Source: Tetradesmus obliquus (lineage: Eukaryota > Chlorophyta > Chlorophyceae > Sphaeropleales > Scenedesmaceae). Taken from it: a stretch of DNA of 64,000 bases. The stretch covers positions 1,727,501 through 1,791,500 of the forward strand of contig CP126194.1 of assembly GCA_030272155.1 (NCBI GenBank), in the 5' to 3' direction. Positions 11,015 to 22,384 of this stretch are shown one piece after another; the stretch's first letter is position 1, and each line of letters begins with the position of its first letter. The notes under the pieces are model-generated. The model made no database searches and was not told the DNA's origin. It was given only the letters and a program-made list of their open reading frames with translations. Both the position numbers and the translations under genes were made by a program.

Positions 11015-11355
11015 ATGGCTCTGTCTGTGACACGCGTAGGCACTTTCGCCCCGACCAGGGCGTCAGTGAACAAGTAAGCTCAACACAAACATCCCAATCG
11101 CTTCCTACCGCCCAATGCACCATATGCAGATTCGCCTCACTGCTGACGTGTGCCTTCTGCTGCTTTCTGCAGGGCCGCTGCGCCCCGCCTGCATGTGGTG
11201 CGCTCCTCTGGCAAGGACAACATCTACCACGACAGGGAGACCACCAAGAGCAGGCGCAGCAACCCAGCAGGCACCAAGGATGCTGCCATCCGCAAGAGTG
11301 AGAAGGACCAGCAGTTTGAGTACCAGCAGGAGAGGTGAGCTAGGGTGCTGTTCTG

Positions 11356-11394
<39 letters not shown>

Positions 11395-12793
11395 GGCGGC
11401 TCACTTCTAGCCATGTGCGTTGTGTGCTTCTGTTACCGCAACTTGTAGGATGCTACATGGTCTGCATTTCTGTGTCTGGTGACTGTCTGCTTGGTAACAC
11501 ATCCTCTGCCAGCAGCAGAACCCGCTGCTGCTGCCACCACCTGGCACTGCTGCTTTGCAACCGATGTGATACACTCCAGGTGCTAATGACCTTCACTCAT
11601 CAATGAGAAGTATAGCTAAACTGCATGCGTGCTGCCGCTGCTGCTGTCCCTGCTGCTGTCCTGCAGGCTGGAGTGGCGCCGCAAGAACCAGGGAGAGGGC
11701 ATCGAGGACAGGGATGTGAGTAGCATGCACAAGCATACTGATACCTTGCTGCAGCTTGCCATGCATTACAAACGCTTTGATGTCGGCTCTTCACATGGTC
11801 AGGTTTTGAAGGCGCTTTGCCGATGAAGTAAGTCTGCACAAAGGCAAGCAGACACAAATGGTGGCTGCAAGCTGGAACGCTCCCAGGCACACTTGCCGCA
11901 TACATGCTTGCCAACATGCCTAGCAGCTCACTGCCATTGCGTCAACGCCATGTCCTGTCACAGCAGATTAACCTGCCGCTGCTGCCTGCCTGCCTGCCTG
12001 CCTGCCTGGCTGCTTGTGTGTGCCTGCAGGAGCCTGCCGTGAACAACATGGCGGAGGACGGAGCTTCCTCCTCTGAGAGGCGCGGCCCAGAGGTGGAGGT
12101 GAGAGCGCTACTTAAACGACAGCACACAGCAGCTCCTGCAAGCCGTGCATTCCGTGCTCTAAGCCTTGTTGCTGCATGCACATGCTTTTTTGGCTCCCGC
12201 CTGCTGCGGCTGCTGAGAGTGCTGCACGAATATGCTGCATGCTGCCGCAACAGTGCTGACCTCAGATGCCCAGCATGTCCTGTATGTTTAGCGCTGCCAC
12301 TGCTTGCCTGTGCATCTGACATGCTGTGCCCTAGTCTGTGTCATGCGGTTGGGAATGACAGGTTGCATGCATGACGTCAGACTGCGACGATTATCGGTCT
12401 GTTGAAGATAAATGTGGGTTGAAGATAAATGTTGAAGACAAATGTGGTACTGAGCGAGTCGCAGCGGCTCGTGAAGCTGCGAATGTTGCATGTTGCTGCA
12501 AGACACTCATGCCTTGTTTGCTGCCCGGCAGCATTTCAGGACTTGATCAACGCCTGGCAGCATCAGGCTTCAACTCTTCTAGTGTACGTCAACATGGCAC
12601 TGCACAAAAGATAACCAAGTGCAACACTGCAAGGGGCATACATGCAATGACAGGATGGGATCTGCTGCTGCACTGCTGCTGCTGTTCCTGCAACCGTCTG
12701 CCGCTGCAGGGCACGTCTGGCCATGGTGACACTCTGAAGGAGCTGGTGGACAACATCACAGGCAAGAACAAGAAGAAGAAGGAGGGCAAGTGA
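11015..12793 (+). CDS. Conserved-looking small basic protein, probably plastid-targeted, unknown function
   Basis: Exons 11015-11073, 11173-11334, 11667-11715, 12030-12098 and 12710-12793 join in phase to about 140 residues. The start MALSVTRVGTFAPTRASVNK is Ser/Thr/Arg-rich with few acids, like an algal plastid transit peptide. The body is highly charged: RSSGKDNIYHDRETTKSRR, then KSEKDQQFEYQQER, LEWRRKNQGEGIEDRD and NNMAEDGASSSERRGPEVE. The end, HGDTLKELVDNITGKNKKKK, suggests a short helix with a basic tail. There is no transmembrane segment or known catalytic motif. An additional in-phase exon near 12540 (DLINAWQHQASTLL) is possible but lacks a clear donor. I do not recognise the family. 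Confidence 0.6.
11358..11393. repeat. Pure CTG tract in intron 2
   Basis: Twelve CTG units lie about 20 bp after the donor at 11335 of the small basic protein gene. Confidence 0.95.
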
Positions 12794-13317
12794 ACTTCAC
12801 ACTAAGTGATGTTGCAGCTGTTAAAGTGGCTTCCGCCTGTTGCAGCGGAGGTGTTTGTGGAACATCACAAAGCCATTTGTTGCGTCAGGTGGAGCCGAGC
12901 AGCTGGCTACTTGGCTGCTTTGTTTACAGCGTTGTACATGTTACGTTGTTGTGTTGTGAAGGAGTGTACAGCACACCATTGCTGCTTGCTCAAGCATGCT
13001 GCTAGGTGGTGTGTGGTGTTGGTTCGTGAGGTATATGGTGTTGTCAGGCGTCGCATGCATGATGCATTCTGGAATGGGTGGCATGCGCTGAGCAGCAATT
13101 TTGTGTAGCTGCTGTCCCGTTGTGCGCGCGGGGTTCTGGGGAAATATTGGTGGTCTGCAAAACCGTTGCTTGAACACATCCTGTTGATTTTGTCAAGGGG
13201 ACACGCCATGCGGATGGGTGCTGCGCATGCATGGGAAGGTGGCAGCATTGTTTAACAGCTCTTGACAGCTGGTAAAGGTGATATTGTACAATCATCCAGT
13301 CTTCTGGAAACTAACGA

Positions 13318-13322
13318 TGTAA
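13318..13322 (+). terminator. Candidate TGTAA poly(A) signal
   Basis: TGTAA lies 525 bp after the stop at 12793, a spacing close to that of the preceding plus-strand gene. Positional evidence only. Confidence 0.3.
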
Positions 13323-13767
13323 CAATTCAGGGATGGTGATTGTTGAGGTATTGTTGGCCAGTTGGCCACACAGCAGGTGAATTTTACTGCAAACTGACAC
13401 GCGATTGTGCCTGGCAGACCACTGGGTTGCTTGACACCCAGTCGCTGGTGACGAACATGTACCATGGCTTGTTAGTGGGGATTTAACAGCTGGAAATGCA
13501 GTGGCGCTGTTACCACCATGGCCAACCACCAGACACACGCCACTCGTGTCGCTGGCAACCCCTGCAGCAACATGATTCAGACGAGCTGCCGCACCACAGG
13601 TTTTGTCGGGCACAGCCTGGCACCAACATTCTATCGAGTTGAAACAATTGAAGTGTGCACATGGGTTTCAATGTTCACGCACCAGCACAGCGATGTTCAG
13701 CGATGTCAGCTGGCGCACACAGCATGCACAGTTCTGCAGTGACAGTGCAACCGTCAGGACTGAAGCG

Positions 13768-13772
13768 TTACA
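13768..13772 (-). terminator. Candidate TGTAA poly(A) signal for the Rieske oxygenase
   Basis: TTACA on the plus strand reads TGTAA on the minus strand, about 165 bp after the stop at 13936. Confidence 0.35.
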
Positions 13773-13935
13773 GGGCAAAGAGCGACAAGCAATCCAAGTG
13801 TTGCCACAACTAGCCACCGCCTGGGCCGCTCAGCAGCAGAGCAAGCACACTCTGCTCCAGCACACAGGCAAGCCCTATGTGCAATGGCCTCCTGAAAATG
13901 GGGCAAATATAACAACCAACAACTACCGAGCAGCG

Positions 13936-14554
13936 CTACTGCTGCTCCTGCACTCCGCGCATCACGGCGCCATACAGCAGGCGGTGGAAGTGGTACATGG
14001 GCGCCTCAGGGCCAGGCGCGTAGCGGCCTACCCCATATGCAGGTTCCTGCAGGCCCAGCTGCACAGCCTCACACAGCGCACTGTCCTCCTCCTGCAAGCA
14101 ATACATAGCAAACATTAGCAAGCGTGCTATGTCAGACTGGCTACACTGCTGTGAGTTCGCGGGTGCGCGTGCGGCTGCAGGCCCTCCTGCACTGCTTCAC
14201 CCAGCGCAAAGTCCTTCTCCTCCTGCCAGCGATAAACCACAACATAAGCACGGCGGCAGCATTGCATGGAAGTTGCACGCAGCTGCCTCTAGGCAACATC
14301 AGCACACACAAAGCAACACACTGAAGGATGCATAACACTACACCAGTTGTGGCAGCTGCTGGCCTTGCATGCACGCCAACAAAAAAATATTACTTATTAT
14401 AGCCTCACCTGCACCTTGTGGCTGCTGGCCAGGCTGTCCCGCACAAAGGCAGACTGCCGCGCAGTTGCAACCACAGCAGCATCTGCAAGGCTGCCACCGC
14501 TGCTGCTGCCAGCAGCGCTGCCACCCCCAGTGCTGCAGCTGCTGTCCCTGTCAG

Positions 14555-14588
<34 letters not shown>

Positions 14589-17500
14589 CTGCACGGTGGC
14601 TGCTGCTTGTTGTACTGCTGCTGCATCCAGCCAGTAGTCAAACACCACTCGGCAGCGGTCAGTGCTGCTGCCGCTGTAGGGAAGCACCACATTGGTGTCC
14701 ATCCAAGGCCTGCAGCAGCAGCAGCAGCAGCAGCCGCAGCAGCAGTTTATGAGACGAGACTCGCCTATTTTATTGACTGATGGAGAGTTGAGGTTGTGTG
14801 TTGGGACAGGGGCGCTGTGGCAGCAGTGCTGAGCCCTTACCCCGTTGTTCTGCCTGCAGCCACAGTGACGTATCGCATCCGCTCACCCGTATCGGTTGAT
14901 CATCAGGTTGGGATACACAAACGCGTACGCAGCATCCCTGCCACCAGCCAGGCGGTCCAACTGTGCCTCACTGCTGCTACTGCTGCCGCTGCTTTCTTCA
15001 CTGCTGCTGCTGCTGCTGCCCTGCTTCACGCTGCAGCTCTGTATTGACAGCACCTCATGCAGCTCGTTTGTATAGCCTGACAGGTCTAGGCCTGAGGCCA
15101 GGTCAGCGTGTGCGTACGGCACGTGGTAGCCGCCATCCTGCACACAACATCACAACAGCGCCGGCACAACAGCAACATTGGAACTGCCCACGTTGTTCGG
15201 TAGATGTTATCACCAAAGGTGTGTCTGCGGCACAGTCAGCGCCTGCAAAGGGTGACAGGTGCGACAGTGATAGGAGACCTCATGCGCCAGCAACGAACAC
15301 TATAAGAGCAACATGGTCTTGCAGGGTCCTCATGCAACATGGCGGCAGCCAAGCGCCGCATGCAGTTGCGCCCCATACGTCAATGACAACGTGGGATGAA
15401 CATCCGGTTCCCTGCGCAGCCAGCTGTGCCTCACCAGGTAGTTGTCACAGAAGACCTTCCAATTGCAGCCCAGCACATACTCGCGCCGCGCAACGTGCAG
15501 CAGCTGGCTGTCAGCCATGCCACACTCCTGCAGTCGCACCCCGCCAGCTCCTGCAGATAAAAACGGCAATGACATCAGCAGTGAGGTGCAGCAGCTGGGC
15601 TTCAGCCATGCCACACTCCTGCGGCCGCACCCCGCCAGCTCCTGCAGACAGACTCCTGCAGACAGATGCAATAAAGCAGCAACAGCATCAGCGCAAGGTG
15701 CAGCAGTTGCCTGCCAACCAAGCCGCACACCTGCACCCGTACACCGCCAGAACCTGCAGATATGCAGATGCATTAAAGCAGCAGTGACATCAGCAGAAAG
15801 TGCAGCAGCTGGGCGTCAGCCATGCCGCATGCCTGCAGCCGCTGCCTGCCGGCACCAGGCCAGCCACAAACACAGGCGCAGCACGCAAACAAGACAGCAA
15901 TCAGCCTTGACACAAAGTACAGCAGCTCCATCTGCATCTGCATCTGCATCCCTATTTCCGCATCAACTGCTTAACGCGCTGTGCCGTTCAGCACATGCCG
16001 TGCTGCTGACAAACATGCACTGTTGTAACACTGCAATTGCGCCAACTTACCTAGCCAATCTGCAACGCTTGGTGCCTCAAGCTGCCCCTGCTGGCCACCA
16101 GCTGCTGCTGCTGCCGCTGCTGCTGCTGGCTTCCCGCCCTGCAGGTGCAGGAACACAAAGTGCCCCCACACATCTAGAGCAATGGGGTGTAGCCCAAACT
16201 GGGTGGCTTTGAAGTCCTTGATGCCCTTCAGGCGAGTGGCCTTCACTAGCCTGCCCTTGTCATCTGCAGCACACCAGTCACAACACAAAGCAGCCATGAG
16301 GGTGATTGGATCAGCGCAGTTCACATGGAATGAGAAATGTGCAGATATGTCACTGCCGGTACCAGTGGTACTAAACACAGTGTACTAGATAAGCAGGCTT
16401 CCCACTTCAGATCCACCGTGTCCATCCTTTCCAGGGGCTGGATCTTCTGTATTTCGTGTCTGCGGACGCAGGCGGCTGTGCGCACCAGCACATAGTTCAT
16501 ATCAACAGCTGCTGCTGCTGGTGCTGCTGCTGTCAGCCTTGCTGCACCCACCATATGTCCAGCCATGGTAGGGGCACTGGAACTGCAGCTGGTTGCCGCA
16601 GCCCTGCGCCACTGCAGCGGCATGGTGCCTGCACACCTGCACAGGCCTCCCAAACATCAGACCAAACACATCAGCTCATCTTGACCAAGACTTGCAGCAC
16701 ATGCTGTGCGCTTGTGTGCTGGTATCAGGATGCCGCAGATATCAAAACGTACTAGCCGAATGATACTGGTGTATACACTCACATGTCAAACCCCTGCAAA
16801 TGAGGCGCAGCATGGCTATGGCGGACGCGCTTGCTCTGACATGCAGGCAGGCAGGCTGTTCACAGGCCAACATGCAGGCATCCTACTGCTCTTGTATTAG
16901 TCGCATCTGCAACTCTGTTGTGTGGCTGCAACCAGAAATGGTGCAAGCAGCATCCCAAAGACATGTGGCGCGCAGCAGGCTTACATTGTGGAATGCCCTC
17001 AGCTGACCATCCTCACCCCGCACAATGAGGTACCTGCATGCCAGCAAAGCGTTTCATGTTTAAGCACACCAGACCATCACCTGAGCCACTTACAAACTGC
17101 ATCTGCGGCCTCCTTCAAGCCCCTGCTGATACATTGCAGTGCATTGAATCTCAGCAGTGCCAAAAGCATTCTCTCACCGAAGTCATAGTCATGTTGCGCC
17201 TCACCTCACATCCGCCAGGCTGCCACACACAAAGTCCCCAGGCTGCTGCAGCCGCCCCACATCACACACCATCTGCAGCACAGCGGCACCACACTTCTTT
17301 TACTGCACGTTTGCTACAGCGTCACTTCAGTGGCAACAGCAATTGCCCTGCTGCAGAGGGAAGTGATCGCCCTCCTCCCAGCAGCGATGCATGATACTGA
17401 CACGGGCGGTACACAACAAAAAGTGCAACTGCTATGCTTGGAGCCAATGCCACCACATGAATTGCATGCTGTTGACATGCGTCATGCACCCCAGCTCAGC

Positions 17501-17978
17501 AGCAGCATGCTCTCGCACCTGCCAGCTGTTGTACAGCACATGCTGCTTCTCCAGCTGCAGAGCTAGTGGGCTGGTGTACCAGGATGCTGGAAGTGTCACA
17601 GCCTGTTGCAGAGCGCAAGCATGTTGTGAATTAGAGGGAGCTTGCACCAATGGTCTTCCACACTTGGCGCCTAGCTATCGTCATTCACAGCCAGTCCCAC
17701 TGCAGCACAGAAAGTGCTAACCAGGACAGCTGCAATGAGGGCGCTGCACATCAGCATGCTCTCACCCGTTCAATGCCTACACTGTATCCTGCCCACTCTT
17801 CTATATTGTCAATCTGGCTGGCAAAGCCGGAGCCACTTGCACTCCTGATAAAGAAAGCAAGGTGTTGGGCCGCAGCACCTGCTGCTCCTGCTGAAGCTGA
17901 CGGTGTTGCCGCTGCTGCCACTGCTCGTGCTCGTAGCAATGCTAGCAGTGGCAAGACTCGATAAGAAGTGGATATCAT
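13936..17978 (-). CDS. Rieske [2Fe-2S] non-haem iron oxygenase, choline monooxygenase type
   Basis: The ATG at 17978 begins MISTSYRVLPLLALLRARAV, a hydrophobic and basic organelle-targeting leader. Later exons read SWYTSPLALQLEKQHVLYNS (about 17593-17521), LQQPGDFVCGSLADVR (17259-17206), YLIVRGEDGQLRAFHN (17036-16983) and the Rieske exon from 16637 (CRHHAAAVAQGC, then CPYHGWTYG). This gives C-x-H-x16-C-x2-H, the complete cluster-binding motif. The exon near 16264-16060 reads GLHPIALDVWGHFVFLHLQG. The iron site follows as NWKVFCDNYL (about 15470) and DGGYHVPYAHADL (15143), the family's D...HxxxxH arrangement. The C-terminus reads CEAVQLGLQEPAYGVGRYAP. Choline monooxygenase oxidises choline to betaine aldehyde in plastids; the algal substrate is inferred, and another quaternary amine is possible. 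An internal Ser-rich stretch is encoded by a CTG tract. Confidence 0.82.
14047..14227 (-). repeat. Two copies of an oxygenase exon start
   Basis: EEDSALCEAVQLGLQ at 14047-14097 is matched by EEKDFALGEAVQEGLQ at 14174-14227 (minus strand). Only the first runs on to the C-terminus; the upstream copy ends without it and is probably a decoy or alternative exon. Confidence 0.75.
14556..14587. repeat. Coding CTG tract
   Basis: The tract is inside the Rieske oxygenase exon and reads as a run of serines on the minus strand ([17 protein letters not shown]). Confidence 0.85.
15497..15850 (-). repeat. Four copies of an oxygenase acceptor and exon start
   Basis: Units at about 15497-15565, 15590-15655, 15700-15760 and 15795-15850 contain the minus-strand sequence for LQECGMADSQLLHV preceded by a CTGCAG acceptor. 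Only the lowest copy continues to GCNWKVFCDNYL. The other three lie upstream in the intron and have diverged. Confidence 0.8.
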
Positions 17979-20156
17979 GGCCAAATCGACTTCTCAAAGG
18001 TGGTCTGGAGAACAGGAGCACCACGGTGAACTCCACGTGGACGAGTGCCACATTCAGAGCTGCACAATGCGCAAACACGTCTCCACTGGTGGAATGATCA
18101 ACTTTATTTCATATTAAACAGGACTGCGCGCCATGATACCGGCGAACCAGCTGCTGAAATGACGCTGAAGACCACTCAAAGAACCCTAGCTGCTGCTTGC
18201 CAACTTAAAGTTGCAGTGGCCTCCTGCATGCTGTGTCGGTTCCAAAACTTATGCTTCTTGGCTACGCAATCTTCTGAGGTCTGCTGCAATCTAGAGCCCT
18301 GGTAGTGCTCAATTCTCTGCACACAACCGTTTACAGAGCGGTGCTGGCTGCAAAGCGGACTCAGCCTGCTTGGAGCAGGCAGAGCAGAAACACATATGGC
18401 GCTGAGCATGGTAGTGTTACAAGCAATCAACTTTGTGTACACCAGCAAGACTTCAACAACCACGATCTACACACAGCTTAGTCTCTGACGTGCTAAATTT
18501 CTGATGGGTTGACAACAAGCGGTAAACGATTTTGGCACATCAACGCAGCGGCCTCCGGAGCAATGATACGCTAAGCCGCGCAGTATGAAAGCACTGAATA
18601 CATGGTATGGCTGACAACCAGGAACTTCCCCTATAAACATCGCATGTCGTGTGAACAGCTTGCAAAGCACCTGCTTCCACGCCAACACATCAACCAACTC
18701 AGGACATGCCAGCAATTGCCGGCAGCCGCAAGCGTAATAGTGGTACAATTGCACGGCATTCTCTGCTCAATGTAAAAAGAGCCGTAGTGCGAGCTCAGCA
18801 TCACGACTGGCAAACATGTAGGCACACATGGCACGGCACAGCTGTTTCAACAGCAGATCCGTGCCACCGGAGCATGCTCCATGCCATCACCCTCTCTTTG
18901 ATGCCTGCACAGCTTTTGCAGCGCATCTGACCAACACAAACTTCAACAGTGTGCGCCTTTGCAGCTCACACCACCAGCACGATGCTTTCCACAAACACAT
19001 CCGTCAAGTCTTCACTCTACTCTCTGCAGTGTCAAGCGCACAGCATGCATGCACGACAGCCCAACGAGATGCAGCAGTGCTGACCACCACAGCCGCAAGC
19101 AAGACAAGTGCTGGTACGACCATCAAGCACAGCAATTTAGCAACTGCTATGCAAGCACCTGCACTAGCCACCATCGACCAATGCCAGCCACAACTAAACC
19201 AGCCCTGCTGTCAGCGACAAGTCCTGCAGGTGGTGATGTGGCAGGCAAAGCCCACTCTGACTATCCACATGCCTGCCGTCCACGATCATCACCCAAAAGA
19301 ATCATGCCCAAAACAAGCACGAGGTGCGCAGCGCGCATACAGACCCTGCAGGCAAGGCTAACAAAGCTGCACAGGCAAGGCTAACAAAGCTGCACAGGGA
19401 ACCACCGGTCCAAAAACGCACGCAGCCGGCAACCAAGTCCGTCGCCGTCACAGCACAGCACCGCTGGCAACTGCGCGCGCGCAAGCATGTACCAAGCGTA
19501 ATAAGCTCTCTTTGAGCCCTCGCCCAGCCAATAGAACCAAAACGAGATGGCTGAAGCCGCAGCACCGCCCCTAGTCCAGCCCAAAAAAGCAAAGGAGGAC
19601 AATTCATCCATGCTGTGGCAAGCACAGCCCACGCCTGACCGTGCCCCGAGTATTGGCAAGACAACTCTTGTCAAAAAGGCCCACACGGGCCAGCAAGGCT
19701 GCCGGTAACCACAGCTGGCAGCGGCAAACAGCACAGCTGCGCCACACACATGTAGCTGCACTGGTTACTGCCCTGCACCACCTATCCAAGCATGCAAGCA
19801 ACACCGACCACACCATGAATTGCTGTATCCCGCCGCTGCAGACCCGGGTGACAACCCATGCACAGCTGTACAAGCTGCATGCCCTCCGCAATGCTACACT
19901 TCCCATCTGAAACATGCCGCAGGGCAAGACAGCAGATGGAAGCGCAGAAAAGCACAGCAGGGAATGCCCAGACCTCATTGACCAGGGTTTGGGCAAACTG
20001 GCAGCTGCAACAGCATGGACCAAGCACAATTGACACCCATAGCGCAGCATGTGCATTGCAGACTCCACAGGCATATACACACATGCACAGAGCTGCTGCC
20101 GCTGCACCAGCCTGCATCTGCAGCTGCTGCAGGGGCGTCAATCACATAAAAAGGTG

Positions 20157-20250
20157 CATGACAGGACGCACACGCTGCTGTTGCCCTGTAACGCCGCGCA
20201 CCACAGAATGGAAGCATAACAAGGTACATGACAGCACGCACACGCTGCCT
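20157..20250. repeat. Direct repeat in intergenic DNA
   Basis: The segment GTGCATGACAGGACGCACAC near 20154 recurs as GTACATGACAGCACGCACAC near 20223, about 70 bp apart. It resembles the local duplications in the genes but lies in non-coding DNA. Confidence 0.7.
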
Positions 20251-21539
20251 ACAGCAATGCTGGCAAATGGTTACGGCAATCAAGGAGCGACAGCAGCACC
20301 ACGTGCTGGCTGCCAAGCCAACAAGAGGCAGCTGGTCAACTTACACCTGGCGCCAGCATGGCAGGAGCGCTGTTGTTATTCTGTCAAAGGGTGCTTGCAG
20401 TGCAGCTGCAGCACAGCACATGTGTGCAGTAGCTGCGTGCAACGACGCCGCACCCATGTCAGACCTCCTGGCGTATTTTCCCTGTCATCATTCCGCTGTC
20501 AATCACGCAAGCTTTGTCAGCCCCAGCAGTTTACACAGTGGCACATGTCTAGACGCTTTCGCACAACAGAAAGGCGTGCCAGCGGAACCACCGGTTGCAG
20601 ATGACACTCTCTCACCAAGCCGTCGTGCGCCGCCCGCAATATGCAGCACAATGCTCTCTACGGATGCATTGTCGTTCTGCCTGCAAGGGCCTACACTCAA
20701 TCAAGCAGAAGCAACAATATACTGTACAAGCAAAGCACGCAGCAGACAGGCCGGCAGGGGTGCCAGCTTGCCTGCTGCATGCAGTAATGTACAAGCTGCT
20801 GCAGCAGCAAATGCAGTTGCAGCACAGTCAAATGCTTCGCCACACTCAGCTCTGCCGTTGCTGACCTGCAATCTCAGATTGCCACCACCTCTGCAATTCC
20901 ACAACACCATCGCATCAGCAGCCATACCCAAGCATATGCAGCCGCTCAGGCCAACACCAGTCACCACCAATCACCATGGAACAACTGTGCTGGAACCCGT
21001 TTGGACTGTATCATGTCCACCAGGCAGAGCTTGACACGTCGTGCACCATTGTCTCAAGCGCGGTCAGGCACCTAACCGCCCGCTGCTGCAAGCTTCAGGC
21101 GTCCTCCCTCATTGCACCATCCACACCATGCAACAAAGCACAGACAGCATGACAGAGCTTCGCCAGGCACTTCCACAACATGAAGCACACCCACACCCAT
21201 ACGCACACAGACACAGGGACCGTGTTCGCTGTTGATTCCAGCCGAGCAGAAGAGATCACACACGTGACGGTCAGCCAGCATCTTCAAGTGTCTAAAGCGG
21301 CGGTGTTCAAACGCACACGCAGTTCCAGGCACAACTAGAACCCACCACAAGCTCCTAAGGCAGCACACAGACATCAAGGAGAGGAAAGAAAGCATGGCAG
21401 TACTCTGGTCGGGCCAATGTGAAGACAAATGTTGGCAGCAGCGCTACCTGCTACAATCAATACTAAGTGCCTATCCCAAATCCCACCAGCATCCTGCTGC
21501 CACAAAGATGCTGCCACACAATTCACTGTCCACCACTGC

Positions 21540-21544
21540 TTACA
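21540..21544 (-). terminator. Candidate TGTAA poly(A) signal for the lipase
   Basis: Minus-strand TGTAA lies about 250 bp beyond the lipase stop at 21795. Confidence 0.3.
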
Positions 21545-21794
21545 CCTGGAACATAAACAGCACACAACGGCATAGCACCAGTTGTGTGTGCGCGTGAATC
21601 GACACACATGAGGGGCACATACACCACCTGGGCGGCAGCAGCTGCCTGTGAACGCACACTGAAGGCATGCAGCACAAGCCATGCTGGGAGCACCACAAAC
21701 CCAACCCGAACACGCCCCAATACCCCGTCAATGCTAAACTATCCAAAGCAAACCCGCCGCAGCGACATCAACCGCACCGACATCCCCACCATGC

Positions 21795-22352
21795 TCAGGC
21801 CATATCCAGAGCAGCCGCGTCAGCAGCAGCAGGGAAGAACGGCCGGTGCTTCGCCGCACAGCCAGGCACCACAAACGGTGCCTCCCTTACCTCTTTGGCT
21901 GCACCCTCCCTCCTGTCTGCCAGCACACGCCCCAGCGCCTTTGTATAGTTGTCAGGATTATGATACCTGCTGATGCTTCCGGCGCTGCCATATGCCCCTG
22001 GATCAGCCAGCGTCTCAAGCGGGTGCGGGCAATCCATGATAGCTGCTAGCACCTCCTGCTGGCTTGTGGCTGGCGGCCCCAGCGCCGCACCATTGCGCAG
22101 CGCCTGCGTGCGTAGCTTGGCTGCAGCCATGGCGTGGCTGAGGCGCGGCTTGTGCAGCAGCTCATACACGCCGGGCTGCTGCGGCAGCACCGGCAGGTGG
22201 GGGTTTGGCTCTGTGATGAAGCGCAGCTCAGGGCTCGGCTGCAGCACCAGCATGCGCCCGATGTGCACATACAGCTGGCGGCGGCCGGCGCCTGCGAGTG
22301 GGATGGGTGGTGCGCAAGCGGGGCGCCAGGGACAAGAGTGAGAGGATGGATT

Positions 22353-22384
<32 letters not shown>

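Larger units (their letters stand above)
12794..13935. other. Convergent intergenic region
   Basis: This holds the 3' ends of the plus-strand small protein gene and the minus-strand Rieske oxygenase gene. No coding potential was recognised. Candidate poly(A) signals for both genes are listed separately. Confidence 0.5.
17979..21794. other. Large intergenic region, no gene recognised
   Basis: These 3.8 kb lie between the start of the Rieske oxygenase and the stop of the class-3 lipase, both minus strand. They should contain the oxygenase promoter and the lipase 3' UTR. Open frames are present, but none shows family similarity, splice-consistent partners or convincing composition. Small direct repeats occur near 19340-19395 and 20157-20250. 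Confidence 0.5.

Noticed and set aside
19547..19708. Short plus-strand frame beginning MAEAAAPPLVQPKKAKEDNS
   Set aside because: It looks protein-like and might be a first exon, but no following exon or similarity was found, so it is not called.
19302..20141. Overlapping minus-strand frames of 119-167 residues in the large intergenic region
   Set aside because: They are Cys/Trp-rich with no motif, no consistent splice partners and no family similarity; typical of GC-rich non-coding DNA.
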